The notes: a model not told the origin generated them from the letters alone. A stretch of 64,000 nucleotides of DNA from Carnobacterium jeotgali MS3 (GCF_000745125.1 NZ_JQNF01000010.1:372001-436000), one strand, 5' to 3'. Shown: positions 1-8,396, counted from the first letter of the stretch. Translations and numbers: made by a program.

Positions 1-534
1 TAGTTTACCTGTTTCCATTTGAGACATCACATGGATACCAAAAACATTGTCAACTCCATCTAGTGCGTGATCTTGAATCATTTGTATTGCTCCACCTGGA
101 GGCATTTCTTCCGCATGTTGATGGATAACAACGATTTTCCCTGCTAATGAATCTTTTAGTTCAATCAAAGATTCAGCTAAGATTAACATGTATGCCGTAT
201 GCCCATCATGCCCACAAGCATGCATCACACCCGCATTTTTAGATTTAAAGGAAACATCTGCTTCTTCTTCAATTGGCAATGCATCAAAATCAGCGCGAAT
301 AGCCACTGTTTTTCCGGGTTTACCAGAATCAATTGTTACGACTATACCTCTTCCACCTACATTTGTTCGCACGTTACAGTCTTTGCCTTTATAAAAGTCA
401 GCAATATAAGCAGCCGTTTTTTCTTCTTGAAAAGACAACTCAGGATTTTCGTGCAAATAACGGCGTATCTCAATCATACGGTCTTGCTTCTCATTCATTT
501 TTTCAAAAAGGACATTTTTAATCGATTCATTCAT
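1..534 (-). CDS. M20 family amidohydrolase, C-terminus beyond the window
   Basis: This gene enters from the left edge, so only the first 178 codons are visible. The ATG at 534 follows a strong AAGGAGGA ribosome site 7 bases upstream. The visible part has the M20 amidohydrolase/aminoacylase signature: RADFDALP near residues 80-87, HACGHDGH at 105-112 and HAEEMPPGG at 140-148. The Cys and His of the second block and the paired Glu of the third are the usual metal ligands and catalytic base. Such enzymes hydrolyse amide bonds of N-acyl amino acids, N-acetyl-diaminopimelate or related compounds in the cytoplasm; the substrate cannot be told from this fragment. It is transcribed alone and starts leftwards from the 535-918 spacer. 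Confidence 0.9.
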   Translation of the reverse strand, partial: MNESIKNVLFEKMNEKQDRMIEIRRYLHENPELSFQEEKTAAYIADFYKGKDCNVRTNVGGRGIVVTIDSGKPGKTVAIRADFDALPIEEEADVSFKSKNAGVMHACGHDGHTAYMLILAESLIELKDSLAGKIVVIHQHAEEMPPGGAIQMIQDHALDGVDNVFGIHVMSQMETGKL

Positions 535-918
535 TTTTTCTCCTCCTTAGTTATCTTTCAGAGCAATTGAATTTGTTCTTTCATTCTTTACTCTTCTATT
601 CTAAGATAGATTCAGGAAAAAAATAGGGCATAAGTTTACACAAAAGAGCTCTTTTTTGCTCTCGTCATCTTTCATTAGGCTCAAAGAGGTAAAGAAAAGA
701 GGCTTTTTTATCCCTTAATTGCTTTTATTGCAAAAAAAACGTTATTCTACTCAGTATCAGCTAGAATAACGTTTTTTTATTTATTTTGGTTTTTGGGACT
801 TGTATAGATCTTAAGACTTAAGACGGTACCAGGGCTCTTACAAGTATATCCGTCTATTCCGCAAGAACTTTTTTGAAGTAGCCACATTATTTGACGAAGA
901 GCTATAATCTTATCTTCA
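535..918. other. Intergenic spacer without a gene
   Basis: This 384-base AT-rich stretch separates the leftward amidohydrolase from the leftward AraC-type gene. It holds the ribosome site of the amidohydrolase (541-547), a strong hairpin at 733-778 listed separately, and about 140 bases downstream of the AraC gene in which I see no gene or conserved motif. Short ORFs reading rightwards through this area are antisense shadows. Confidence 0.7.
733..778. terminator. Bidirectional terminator
   Basis: A perfect 17-bp stem (733-749 with 762-778) around a 12-base loop is flanked by an A-run on one side and a T-run on the other. It would end leftward transcription from the AraC-type gene before the amidohydrolase promoter. 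Confidence 0.85.
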
Positions 919-3270
919 TTAATAATCTGGTTCGATTTTTTTCAACTCAATAAAATGAATCGAATTGATGTCCATGTAAGCATAAAAAGACCATTTTCCA
1001 TCAATAAGTTCATCATTTATTTCTACATCTGGAGTTGTCGTCGAAATAATATATTTCATGACCTCTTGATTGATACCATATTTACTATTTATTTTTCTTA
1101 AGTTATCATACAATGCGCCATTTTTACGGTCAAATTTAAAACGAGTGACTTGATATTCACCTGGTTCTAAATTTTCTATTTTAACTTGCAACTCTTTACT
1201 ATGTTCACGCAAGAATAAATCATCAACTGAATACCTAGGGTTAAAGTTCCGTTCATGGAATAACGCAATTTGATAGCCATCTTCATTTTGTGTTAAAAGA
1301 TGGTTTTCTCCTTCAGATAAGACGGTACCGTACAACCTTTCTTTAAAAAACATAGCATAATAAACCGGTCGTTTACCATCAAAATAATGAAAGAGTTCAA
1401 GACCATCAGAAACCAAATCTTGACTGTTATGGACCCTTTCGTGTATTTCATTATTAATCCAAAAACCTAAACCTTGAACTTCTTGACTCAGCTCTAGCAC
1501 GGTGTTGAAAATGAGTGCCGCACGAAAAAAAGTGCCATTACTATACCGAGAATCTCCCGTCAGTGTATTCCAAATATCAAGGAACAACGGTTTTTCAATT
1601 TTATTTTTCTTGAGAAAGTGTTTCAACCTCTTCGTTTTGTTCATATGGTAATTTTGTGCTTTCATAAAATTCTTATCACTTGTGTCTTCAAAATTAATAT
1701 CGCTATTTCGATTGGCATCAAAACTTATGAAATCAATAGTTATGGCCTTATTCAGAAGCCACATGTGACTTTTTTCAATACTTTCCGTGTCTTCATCAAA
1801 AGGTAAAAAAACACCTAATTGAATATGTGGCATTTTATTTTTCAATGTCCTTTGTAACGTATCGTATAACTCCTCTAGTAACGCAGGATCAAGTTTTGTC
1901 TCTTTTGGTGCATAAAACAAAACATGCCATTTCTGAACAAATTCTTTACCAAACACTTGAACAGCATGATTTAGAAATGCCCTAAGTTTAGAGAAGTAGT
2001 CTTCGAAGTAAAGTATTTCATTTACATTGATCCGCAAAAAGATACTAAATCCCGAATCCTTAATTGTACGTAAAGCTAGATCAGCGTTGGCGTATATCGA
2101 AATAGTAGAAATGGCTTCATCGGTATTTATTTCTGGTAGAATTGTTGAACCGCTGATTAAATTACGGATACCGATATAGTTTATTTTCATGGAATCATTT
2201 GCCATCAAAATTTGTTTCTTTATATTCTCATTTAAAATGTCTTTCAATTCGCCAATAAAAACAATGTGTTTTTCATGAATAAGTGCTGTTTTTGTCTGCT
2301 CCATGGGTGAAATCAGTAGTTTTTCGTTTGTAAAATCATTTCCTAAAAGAGTTTGGTTCATTTCTTTATCACAATACTTAGTTAATTTCACAAGTACCTC
2401 AGGTGAATCTAAAATACTAGATTTACCAGTATTCTGTTTAGCCATACTTTCCTCTAAAGGAACCATTGATTTATGCTTTTTTCGATAACTAGCTGGTGTT
2501 TGTTCGTAAGCTGTTTTAAAAGCCAGGGCAAATTGTTTCGCTGTGGAGAACCCATTGCGGGACGCTATTTGAAAAAGCGAATCTGATGAATGAATCAAAT
2601 CTTCTTTACTGTGCTTAAGGCGAACGTTCGTCAGATACTTTGAAAAATTGATACCGACGAATTGTTTAAAATAACGTGAAAAATAAGAAGGCGATAAGAA
2701 TTCTTGATTTGCCATATGGGTTAACGATAAGGGTTCGCCATAATGGTGTTCAATATGGTTTAAAATACGAGTTATTCGTTCGTCTTCTAATTCAATTTGT
2801 TCTTGATAAGGAATGCTCTTTTTGAAAAAACGAATCATCATCAATAAAACTTGATAAAGATCGCTTTGAACGCTAATGGAACTATCCTCCCCCTTTTGCA
2901 AATGAGCAATCACCATTTTCGCTAATAAACGGCGCAGTTGGGCTAAAACTTCCTCACGACCAGTATCAATCTTTTTAGAGAAACATTCAAAAACATAATG
3001 GTAGTAGGCTTCGTACTGCATTTTAAAAAAGTGGTTCGTAATAGCTAAAGAAACGACAACATTCGATGAGTCTCCTATGATACTATAAATGGTATTTCGA
3101 TTAATAATCAGAATATCGCTTTCCTGTAAGAAATACTCTTCTCCATCCATCGAAACCGTAATAGTCCCTTCAACCACAAACAAAAGCATTGTACCTGCAA
3201 ATTGGTGAGCTGAAACAGATTGAATGCTTTGTATCATAATTTCAAAGTCGTTGATCAGTTTTTGTTCCAC
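919..3270 (-). CDS. AraC-family regulator fused to a GH39-like glycosidase domain
   Basis: This is a 783-residue protein, far longer than the roughly 290 residues of an ordinary AraC regulator. Residues 1-130 look like a cupin-type sensor, with FVVEGTITVSMDGEEYFL as the beta-strand core. Residues about 163-268 are the double helix-turn-helix of AraC/XylS, with SPSYFSRYFKQFVGINFSKYL and a second helix pair ending near ASYRKKHK. Residues about 300-783 resemble the TIM-barrel and C-terminal beta domain of GH39 xylosidase-type proteins. I chose the GTG at 3270 because AAAGGGGGG lies 5 bases upstream; an in-frame GTG at 3288 has no ribosome site. The glycosidase part may act as a sugar sensor rather than an enzyme. 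No glycosidase or sugar transporter is adjacent, so its target is unknown. Confidence 0.75.
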   Translation of the reverse strand: MEQKLINDFEIMIQSIQSVSAHQFAGTMLLFVVEGTITVSMDGEEYFLQESDILIINRNTIYSIIGDSSNVVVSLAITNHFFKMQYEAYYHYVFECFSKKIDTGREEVLAQLRRLLAKMVIAHLQKGEDSSISVQSDLYQVLLMMIRFFKKSIPYQEQIELEDERITRILNHIEHHYGEPLSLTHMANQEFLSPSYFSRYFKQFVGINFSKYLTNVRLKHSKEDLIHSSDSLFQIASRNGFSTAKQFALAFKTAYEQTPASYRKKHKSMVPLEESMAKQNTGKSSILDSPEVLVKLTKYCDKEMNQTLLGNDFTNEKLLISPMEQTKTALIHEKHIVFIGELKDILNENIKKQILMANDSMKINYIGIRNLISGSTILPEINTDEAISTISIYANADLALRTIKDSGFSIFLRINVNEILYFEDYFSKLRAFLNHAVQVFGKEFVQKWHVLFYAPKETKLDPALLEELYDTLQRTLKNKMPHIQLGVFLPFDEDTESIEKSHMWLLNKAITIDFISFDANRNSDINFEDTSDKNFMKAQNYHMNKTKRLKHFLKKNKIEKPLFLDIWNTLTGDSRYSNGTFFRAALIFNTVLELSQEVQGLGFWINNEIHERVHNSQDLVSDGLELFHYFDGKRPVYYAMFFKERLYGTVLSEGENHLLTQNEDGYQIALFHERNFNPRYSVDDLFLREHSKELQVKIENLEPGEYQVTRFKFDRKNGALYDNLRKINSKYGINQEVMKYIISTTTPDVEINDELIDGKWSFYAYMDINSIHFIELKKIEPDY

Positions 3271-3337
3271 GCTATCCCCCCTTTGCACAAATTATTTTTT
3301 TCGCATTGCTGCTCAGTTTACAGACCTCATTATTCTA

Positions 3338-4036
3338 TCAAACCAATAATAACCCATCTAAATCAAGTACTCTAATTCGTTTATGAGTAATTTGTTTGAT
3401 GTACCCTTTCTCCTCTAGGTCATTGAACTTACGACTGATGGTTTCAGGAGTCGTTCCCAAATAAGAAGCCAAATCTTTTTTGCTCATAGGTAAAGTAAAT
3501 TCGGCTGCTCCTAGTTCTTCATCATTGAGACTTTCTGCTAAATATAAAGCAATACGAGTTTCAACTTTTTCTGTTGAAAAACGTGTCGTTTGCTTTTCAG
3601 ATGCTTCAAGGCGACTTGAAAATTCAGCAATCACTTTTAGAGCAATCGAAGGGTATTTCAGCAAGAATTCTTGCAAATCAGAGCGCTTAATCATACAAAT
3701 TTTTGTGTCCACAATAGCTTCAGCATACGATTCATGTGTAGATTCTGAAAATAAAGCCATTTCACCAGTGAATTCGCCAGGATTTAACATACGAACTAAT
3801 TGTTCTTTCCCAGAATCTGATAATCTGTAGATTCGAACTCTTCCTTTATTAATAATATAAAGAGAATCCGATTCATCTCCAGCATGATAAATAAGTTCAT
3901 TTTTTTTATACGTTACAGATCGCGTTGTTTTCATAATTTCATCTAACTGCTCATCTTCTAAGTGATTAAAGATGGGAACCAAAGATACGCATGCTTTATG
4001 CGAATTACTCGAATGGTCATGGTGTGTATGATTCAT
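3338..4036 (-). CDS. Crp/Fnr-family regulator with a His-rich N-terminus
   Basis: A 232-residue transcription factor. The N-terminus carries six histidines in the first 15 residues (MNHTHHDHSSNSHKAC) followed by a cysteine. A cyclic-nucleotide-type beta-barrel spans about 25-140, and a winged helix-turn-helix near 160-225 contains KKDLASYLGTTPETISRKF. The ATG at 4036 is preferred: GGAGGA at 4044-4049 is 7 bases upstream, while the in-frame ATG at 4042 and GTG at 4051 lie too close to or inside it. The His/Cys tail could bind metal or an Fe-S cluster; this is an inference. It precedes dps and the metal ATPase on the same strand, and Fnr-type boxes lie upstream of two nearby metal-binding genes, so it is the likely regulator of this block. 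Confidence 0.88.
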   Translation of the reverse strand: MNHTHHDHSSNSHKACVSLVPIFNHLEDEQLDEIMKTTRSVTYKKNELIYHAGDESDSLYIINKGRVRIYRLSDSGKEQLVRMLNPGEFTGEMALFSESTHESYAEAIVDTKICMIKRSDLQEFLLKYPSIALKVIAEFSSRLEASEKQTTRFSTEKVETRIALYLAESLNDEELGAAEFTLPMSKKDLASYLGTTPETISRKFNDLEEKGYIKQITHKRIRVLDLDGLLLV

Positions 4037-4154
4037 ATTCATTTCCTCCACATAAGTTACTTTTTTGACAGTATCATTAACCTTAGTATACCAATTTCAG
4101 CTGGATTCTTCGAGTTAAGTTAAACATTCTTTCTTATTTGCTTAGATTTCATCA

Positions 4155-4201
4155 AAGTCAGCCTACTGCAGAAATGAATTTTTTCTGTAGTAGGCTGACT
4201 T
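4155..4201. terminator. Strong hairpin between dps and the Crp/Fnr gene
   Basis: A 20-bp stem with one wobble pair (4155-4174 with 4182-4201) lies just after dps. The trailing T-runs are short in both directions, so efficiency as an intrinsic terminator is uncertain, but the position fits the end of dps. Confidence 0.65.
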
Positions 4202-4221
4202 TGACTATTTATTTAATGGGT

Positions 4222-4764
4222 TTACTCATCTTCTCCTTCAAGAGCTGATTGGCTAAGAAACGCTTGTAACAGCCAAATTGTTTTGTCTAAATAGTTCTTG
4301 TAACCAATCATGGTATCTTCTAATACAAAGTCTTCTTCTTTCTGTGCTAGTCGGATCGTTCTTAGTGTCAAATCTCTTGTGAGACGGTAATCATCTACTA
4401 GATTTCCAACCATTTCTTCAGCTGACAAATATTTATCTTTTGATGATTCAGAGATCAACCCATACTTCGCATACTCTTCAGTAGTAGATGCTGGTTTGGC
4501 ACCTGAAGCAATTAAGCGCTCTGCAATGTCATCGTAATACTTAGCATTTTCCTCATATAAATTTTCAAATTTTTCATGCAATGAAAAGAAATTTGGTCCT
4601 TTTACATACCAATGATACTGGTGCAGTTTCACATGTAAGATTGCTTGGTTAGAGATAATATGGTTCGTCATAGCCGCTGCAGTTGGATTGTGATGATCAT
4701 GCTCTTTTTCCTCTTGTACGGTCTCAGCTTGATATAATTCTTCATTGGTGTGTGCTTCAGTCAT
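4222..4764 (-). CDS. dps: Dps family ferritin-like iron storage and DNA protection protein
   Basis: A 180-residue Dps protein. These proteins form 12-subunit shells that oxidise Fe(II), store iron and protect DNA from peroxide. The intersubunit ferroxidase ligands are all visible with the spacing known from Listeria Dps: His51, His63, Glu67, Asp78 and Glu82. The tail before residue 30 is acidic and His-containing (EKEHDHH) and longer than in short Dps proteins. The ATG at 4764 follows CTAGGAGGA. It lies between the Crp/Fnr regulator and the P1B ATPase, all on the minus strand, which ties iron handling to the metal export genes. I saw no clear Fnr or PerR box directly upstream. Confidence 0.95.
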   Translation of the reverse strand: MTEAHTNEELYQAETVQEEKEHDHHNPTAAAMTNHIISNQAILHVKLHQYHWYVKGPNFFSLHEKFENLYEENAKYYDDIAERLIASGAKPASTTEEYAKYGLISESSKDKYLSAEEMVGNLVDDYRLTRDLTLRTIRLAQKEEDFVLEDTMIGYKNYLDKTIWLLQAFLSQSALEGEDE

Positions 4765-4923
4765 TTTTAAATCCTCCTAGTTTTATCATTCGATTAGTTA
4801 CGGTTGCCTTTTGAACAAATTAGCTTGAATTAACTTAGTGTAGGACTCGCACTTAATTTTGACTAATCACTCCTTTCAATGGTTCAGCACATTTCCTTGC
4901 CTATTGGGTAGTACTCCAGTTGA

Positions 4924-6831
4924 TTACGCTTCGACAGGTACTACAACTCCTTCTACGTTTGCTTGCATATTTTTACGGTTGAAATGAATCAAACGCATCG
5001 CATTTAAAATAACGATTAGTACACTGGCTTCATGTATGAACATTCCAGATGCCAAATGAACACTTCCCATTAAGACCCCAGTTAATAAAATAGCTACTAC
5101 AGCTACCGCAATGAAAATATTTTGTTTCATATTTCTAGTTGTTGCTTTAGATAATGAGTAAGCATGTGAGAACTGCATCAACTTATCAGCCATTAAGACA
5201 ACATCTGCTGTTTCCATCGATACATCAGTTCCGCCTTCACCCATTGCTAAACCAATATCAGCCGTTGCAATCGCTGGAGCATCGTTGATTCCGTCTCCCG
5301 CCATAGCAACAATGTGTCCTGATTCTTTCAATTTCTTTACATATTCTACTTTGTTTTCTGGTAATAATTCAGCATGGAACTCATCTAATCCTAGTTCCAT
5401 TGCAACAGCTTCTGCAGTATGTTTGTTATCTCCAGTCAACATGACGATTTTCTTAATTCCATTTGCTCTCATTTGTGCCAAAGCTTTCTTAGCATCATCA
5501 CGAATCTGATCGGCAATAGAGATAATACCAGCAATATTTCCGTCAATTGCGATAAAGATAGCAGAGTTACCTGCTTTTTCACGGCTCACGGCATAGCTTT
5601 CAACAGCCGTTGACAATGTGATGTTTTCAGTTGTCATTAATTTTCGATTACCAGCAATAATTTTACGCTTGTTCACTACAGCTTTGATCCCGTTGCCTTT
5701 GATTGCTTCTCCATCAGTTAGTTCCATAGAAGCAAGGTCCATGCCACGGTTTCTGGCTGTTTTTACAATTGTTTGTCCCAAATGGTGTTCAGAAATGGTT
5801 TCTGCTTTAGCCACTAGTTCCAATAACGTATCCTTATCGACTTTGTTAAACGTGTGAATGTCTGTCACTTCAGGTTTTCCTTTTGTTAAGGTACCTGTTT
5901 TATCAAAAACCAAGGTATCAACTTTGGAAAACTTATCCATAATTTCTCCACCTTTAATCAACACCCCATTCTTTGCGCCATTTCCGATACCGGCAACATT
6001 TGAAACGGGAGCTCCGATAACTAAAGCACCAGGACATGCGATAACTAAGAACGTAATGGCCAAATGGAGATCTCTAGTAAAGAGGTACACGATAATCGAT
6101 AAGACAACTACAGTTGGTGTGTAGATATTGGCGAATTTATCTAAGAATTTTTCGGCTTTAGATTTTGATTCTTGTGCTTCTTCAACTAGCTCAATAATTT
6201 TCGCAAATGTCGTATCATCACCAACTCTTTCAGCGATGATTTCAATGTACCCATTGTCTACTATAGTTCCACTAAAAACTTTAGCGTCGATTGTCTTTGA
6301 AGCTGGAACAGATTCCCCAGTAATCGCCGCTTCATTAATAGAAGCTTTTCCGGAGACAATTTTACCATCAACAGGAACTTTTCCACCTGGATGAATCACG
6401 ACACGGTCTCCTTCTTCAACCTCTTCGACGGGAATTGTCTCTGTGTTTCCATCTGCCCGTAATATTGTCGCTTCTTGTGGAGCCATATCAACCAATTCTC
6501 TTAAAGAAGAACGGGTTTTTTCTAACGTTCTCATTTCTAAATAATCTCCAAATAAGAACAAGAAGGTTACCACAGAAGATTCGGTGTACTCGCCAATGTA
6601 CAATGCCCCTAGAACAGCAATACTGACCAATAAATCAATGCTGAAAGCTTTCATACGCAACGCTTGAATGGCTTTGATAAAAATAGGTACACTGGCAATA
6701 AGAGTTGCAATAATTAAAGCGATGTCTTTTAAATTTTCAGTTCCCAAGAAGCCAGAAATAAATCCAATAGCGATTAAGACTCCTGATAAAATAGTGATAT
6801 GATTTTTATGATGATTAATATGTGCAATCAT
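4924..6831 (-). CDS. P1B-type heavy-metal translocating ATPase with CPG motif
   Basis: A 635-residue membrane pump that uses ATP to expel a transition metal. Visible signatures are the actuator TGES at 171-174, phosphorylation site DKTGT at 310-314, and AGDGINDAP in the P-domain. Two normally invariant sites differ. The transmembrane metal motif is CPG (266-268) instead of CPC, and the nucleotide-binding HP motif reads SEHHLG. The last membrane pair has HEASVLIVILN, a pattern nearer P1B-4 pumps (Fe, Co or Zn) than Cu pumps. There is no N-terminal CxxC domain, only a short His-rich start; the CxxC domain is encoded separately just upstream at 6851. Start ATG at 6831 after GGAGGA. The exported metal cannot be named with certainty; Cd/Zn or Fe are the main candidates. 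Confidence 0.9.
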   Translation of the reverse strand: MIAHINHHKNHITILSGVLIAIGFISGFLGTENLKDIALIIATLIASVPIFIKAIQALRMKAFSIDLLVSIAVLGALYIGEYTESSVVTFLFLFGDYLEMRTLEKTRSSLRELVDMAPQEATILRADGNTETIPVEEVEEGDRVVIHPGGKVPVDGKIVSGKASINEAAITGESVPASKTIDAKVFSGTIVDNGYIEIIAERVGDDTTFAKIIELVEEAQESKSKAEKFLDKFANIYTPTVVVLSIIVYLFTRDLHLAITFLVIACPGALVIGAPVSNVAGIGNGAKNGVLIKGGEIMDKFSKVDTLVFDKTGTLTKGKPEVTDIHTFNKVDKDTLLELVAKAETISEHHLGQTIVKTARNRGMDLASMELTDGEAIKGNGIKAVVNKRKIIAGNRKLMTTENITLSTAVESYAVSREKAGNSAIFIAIDGNIAGIISIADQIRDDAKKALAQMRANGIKKIVMLTGDNKHTAEAVAMELGLDEFHAELLPENKVEYVKKLKESGHIVAMAGDGINDAPAIATADIGLAMGEGGTDVSMETADVVLMADKLMQFSHAYSLSKATTRNMKQNIFIAVAVVAILLTGVLMGSVHLASGMFIHEASVLIVILNAMRLIHFNRKNMQANVEGVVVPVEA

Positions 6832-6850
6832 TTTTATTCCTCCTAATTTT

Positions 6851-7072
6851 TTATGTGCTTACTTTTGAATGAATGGAATGTCCGGTTAACAGAATGGCTT
6901 TTTCAATTTGATGGATCGTAACTTTTTGGTTGTCAAATGTCGTGCGAATCTTTCCAAGTTGAGGAAAAACTCTGACCGATTCGATACCGTCTAATTCTTT
7001 GACCTGATTTTCTATTTTTTTTGCACATCCAACACAGTCAAGCGGTTCGATTTTAAATAAGGCTTTAGCCAT
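6851..7072 (-). CDS. Free-standing heavy-metal-associated (HMA) domain protein, first copy
   Basis: A 73-residue protein with the ferredoxin-like HMA fold, CVGC at residues 13-16 binding one metal ion. It starts 19 bases upstream of the P1B ATPase on the same strand, so the two are probably one operon. It is likely the metal chaperone or detached N-terminal domain of that pump. The ATG at 7072 follows GAAAGGAG. The promoter region contains an Fnr-type box (7141-7154) 41.5 bp upstream of the predicted transcription start, with a TAAGAT -10 element. It is clearly related to the second HMA protein at 8144-8365, sharing length, an EPL lead-in to the CxxC motif, KKIE after it and GIES in the following loop. 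Confidence 0.9.
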   Translation of the reverse strand: MAKALFKIEPLDCVGCAKKIENQVKELDGIESVRVFPQLGKIRTTFDNQKVTIHQIEKAILLTGHSIHSKVST

Positions 7073-7112
7073 TGATCTTTCTCCTTTCTTTTTGCTCTCT
7101 CTTTATAGTCTT

Positions 7113-7118
7113 ATCTTA
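7113..7118 (-). promoter_or_regulatory. Predicted -10 element of the HMA1-ATPase operon
   Basis: TAAGAT on the minus strand matches the -10 consensus at five of six bases after a one-base shift in the centre. No -35 hexamer is visible at the normal spacing; the Fnr-type box occupies that area, as expected for an activator-dependent promoter. The implied start is near 7106. Confidence 0.5.
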
Positions 7119-7140
7119 CTTCTTAATACGCAGTTAAAAA

Positions 7141-7154
7141 TTGACCACAGTCAA
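7141..7154. promoter_or_regulatory. Fnr/FLP-type binding site
   Basis: TTGACCACAGTCAA is a perfect TTGAC-N4-GTCAA dyad of the Crp/Fnr family type. Its centre (7147.5) is 41.5 bp upstream of the transcription start implied by the -10 at 7113-7118, the classical class II activator position. The adjacent Crp/Fnr gene is the obvious candidate regulator. Confidence 0.7.
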
Positions 7155-7156
7155 TA

Positions 7157-7195
7157 AAAAAAAGATTTCAGCACATTTTGCTGAAATCTTTTTTT
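7157..7195. terminator. Bidirectional terminator after lgt
   Basis: A 17-bp stem, AAAAAAAGATTTCAGCA paired with its complement ending in T7, around a CATTT loop. It ends the leftward lgt transcript just before the promoter of the first HMA gene. Confidence 0.9.
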
Positions 7196-7196
7196 G

Positions 7197-8045
7197 TTAT
7201 ACTAATGACCTTAGTTTCGTTGTCTCTCTACCCTTGGAATAGTACGGAATAGGCGGATAATCTTGCCTGCGGAGATACCATATGAGAATAGCTCCGATGA
7301 ATAACACTAAAGATAAGGCTTGCGATACGCGCATCAAATCCCCTATCCACAAGCTATCTGTTCTCATCCCTTCAATGAAGAATCTCCCTACTGAGTACCA
7401 AAGTACGTAACTTAACGCTACTTCTCCTTGACGCAACATGTTCTTCCGATTCCTTAATAGGATAATCAGTCCAAATCCCACTACGCTCCACAGTGATTCA
7501 TATAGAAACGTTGGATGGTAATAGGTACCCTTAATGTTCATTTGCTCAATAATAAATTTTGGTAAATATAATTTTTCAAGAAATGCATAACTAACAGGTC
7601 CTCCATGAGCTTCTTGGTTAATAAAGTTTCCCCAGCGTCCGATAGCTTGAGCCAACAATACATTAGGTGCCAAGATATCTAATAACAATGATAAAGAAAC
7701 GCCTTTCTTATTTGTATACCAGTATAGTGTAAGTCCTCCTGCAATCAACCCTCCGTAAATAGCAATTCCACCATTCCAAATAGCTACAATTTCTCCTGGG
7801 TTCTGGAGATAATAATCTAATTCGAATAAAACGTAATAGAGACGTGCACCTATAAAACCAATCGGAATAGCCCATAAAGCCATATCAATGATGATATCCT
7901 CTTCAAGACCTTTTTTCTTTGCTTCTCTGGTGCTTAAATGAATAGCTAAAACTATTGCTGCAGCAATGATGACACCATACCAATGGATCACGAAAGAGCC
8001 TATCTCAATAGCATGGGGGTTGATTGATCCTAATCCTACTTCCAT
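7197..8045 (-). CDS. lgt: Prolipoprotein diacylglyceryl transferase (Lgt)
   Basis: A 282-residue multi-pass membrane enzyme that transfers diacylglycerol from phosphatidylglycerol to the lipobox cysteine of prelipoproteins. The family signature GRWGNFINQEAHGGP is at 136-150, containing the conserved Arg and Asn, and the N-terminus has the usual HWYG. Length is normal for Lgt. The ATG at 8045 is poorly supported by a ribosome site; only GTGAAATGGAG is seen upstream. It lies between two HMA-domain genes in a metal-resistance setting and not beside hprK, its usual neighbour in Firmicutes. It may therefore be a second, metal-linked copy; mobile copper and cadmium clusters in related bacteria sometimes carry an extra lgt. 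The window cannot show whether another lgt exists. Confidence 0.93.
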   Translation of the reverse strand: MEVGLGSINPHAIEIGSFVIHWYGVIIAAAIVLAIHLSTREAKKKGLEEDIIIDMALWAIPIGFIGARLYYVLFELDYYLQNPGEIVAIWNGGIAIYGGLIAGGLTLYWYTNKKGVSLSLLLDILAPNVLLAQAIGRWGNFINQEAHGGPVSYAFLEKLYLPKFIIEQMNIKGTYYHPTFLYESLWSVVGFGLIILLRNRKNMLRQGEVALSYVLWYSVGRFFIEGMRTDSLWIGDLMRVSQALSLVLFIGAILIWYLRRQDYPPIPYYSKGRETTKLRSLV

Positions 8046-8075
8046 TTAATCTACTCCATTTCACTTTTCAAAAAA

Positions 8076-8103
8076 AGATTCCCACTATTGAAAGTCGGAA
8101 TCC
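8076..8103. terminator. Imperfect hairpin between HMA2 and lgt
   Basis: GATTCCCAC pairs with GTCGGAATC with one central mismatch, and an A-run lies on the lgt side. It may terminate or attenuate leftward transcripts from the second HMA gene into lgt, so lgt may be only partly co-transcribed. Confidence 0.5.
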
Positions 8104-8143
8104 TTCTTTAGATTATTTTCAACTCATTATCAGACTTCATCTA

Positions 8144-8365
8144 TTAAGATATTTTGGCAGATAGTACGGGATAACCTAATTTTTGAATGGTTTCTTGAAT
8201 TTTACTAGCTTCAATAGCTGTTTCATCGAACTCTGTTTTTACTTTGCTTGAATTAAACATTACCTTGGCTGATTCAATACCTGCCGTTTTATTTAAAGTC
8301 GTTTCGATTTTCTTGATACATGATGGACAAGTTAATGGTTCTAATTGATATACTGCTTTACTCAT
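8144..8365 (-). CDS. Free-standing HMA domain protein, second copy
   Basis: A 73-residue HMA-fold protein with CPSC at residues 13-16. It resembles the first HMA protein closely enough to suggest duplication, but the residues inside the CxxC loop differ (PS versus VG), so the metal or partner may differ. ATG at 8365 follows ATAGGAGGA. Its promoter has a good TATACT -10 (8397-8402) and an Fnr-type box centred exactly 41.5 bp upstream of the implied start, as for the first copy. It likely hands metal to the P1B ATPase or buffers it; which metal is unknown. Confidence 0.88.
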   Translation of the reverse strand: MSKAVYQLEPLTCPSCIKKIETTLNKTAGIESAKVMFNSSKVKTEFDETAIEASKIQETIQKLGYPVLSAKIS

Positions 8366-8396
8366 AATGATCTTCCTCCTATCTTTTATTATCTTT

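Noticed and set aside
199-570. Rightward ORF of 123 codons
   Set aside because: It is antisense to the amidohydrolase gene, which has a perfect ribosome site and family motifs; the ORF product is a low-complexity shadow.
4065-4078. Possible Fnr box TTGACAGTATCATT upstream of the Crp/Fnr gene
   Set aside because: Only the left half fits; the right half lacks TCAA at the required spacing.
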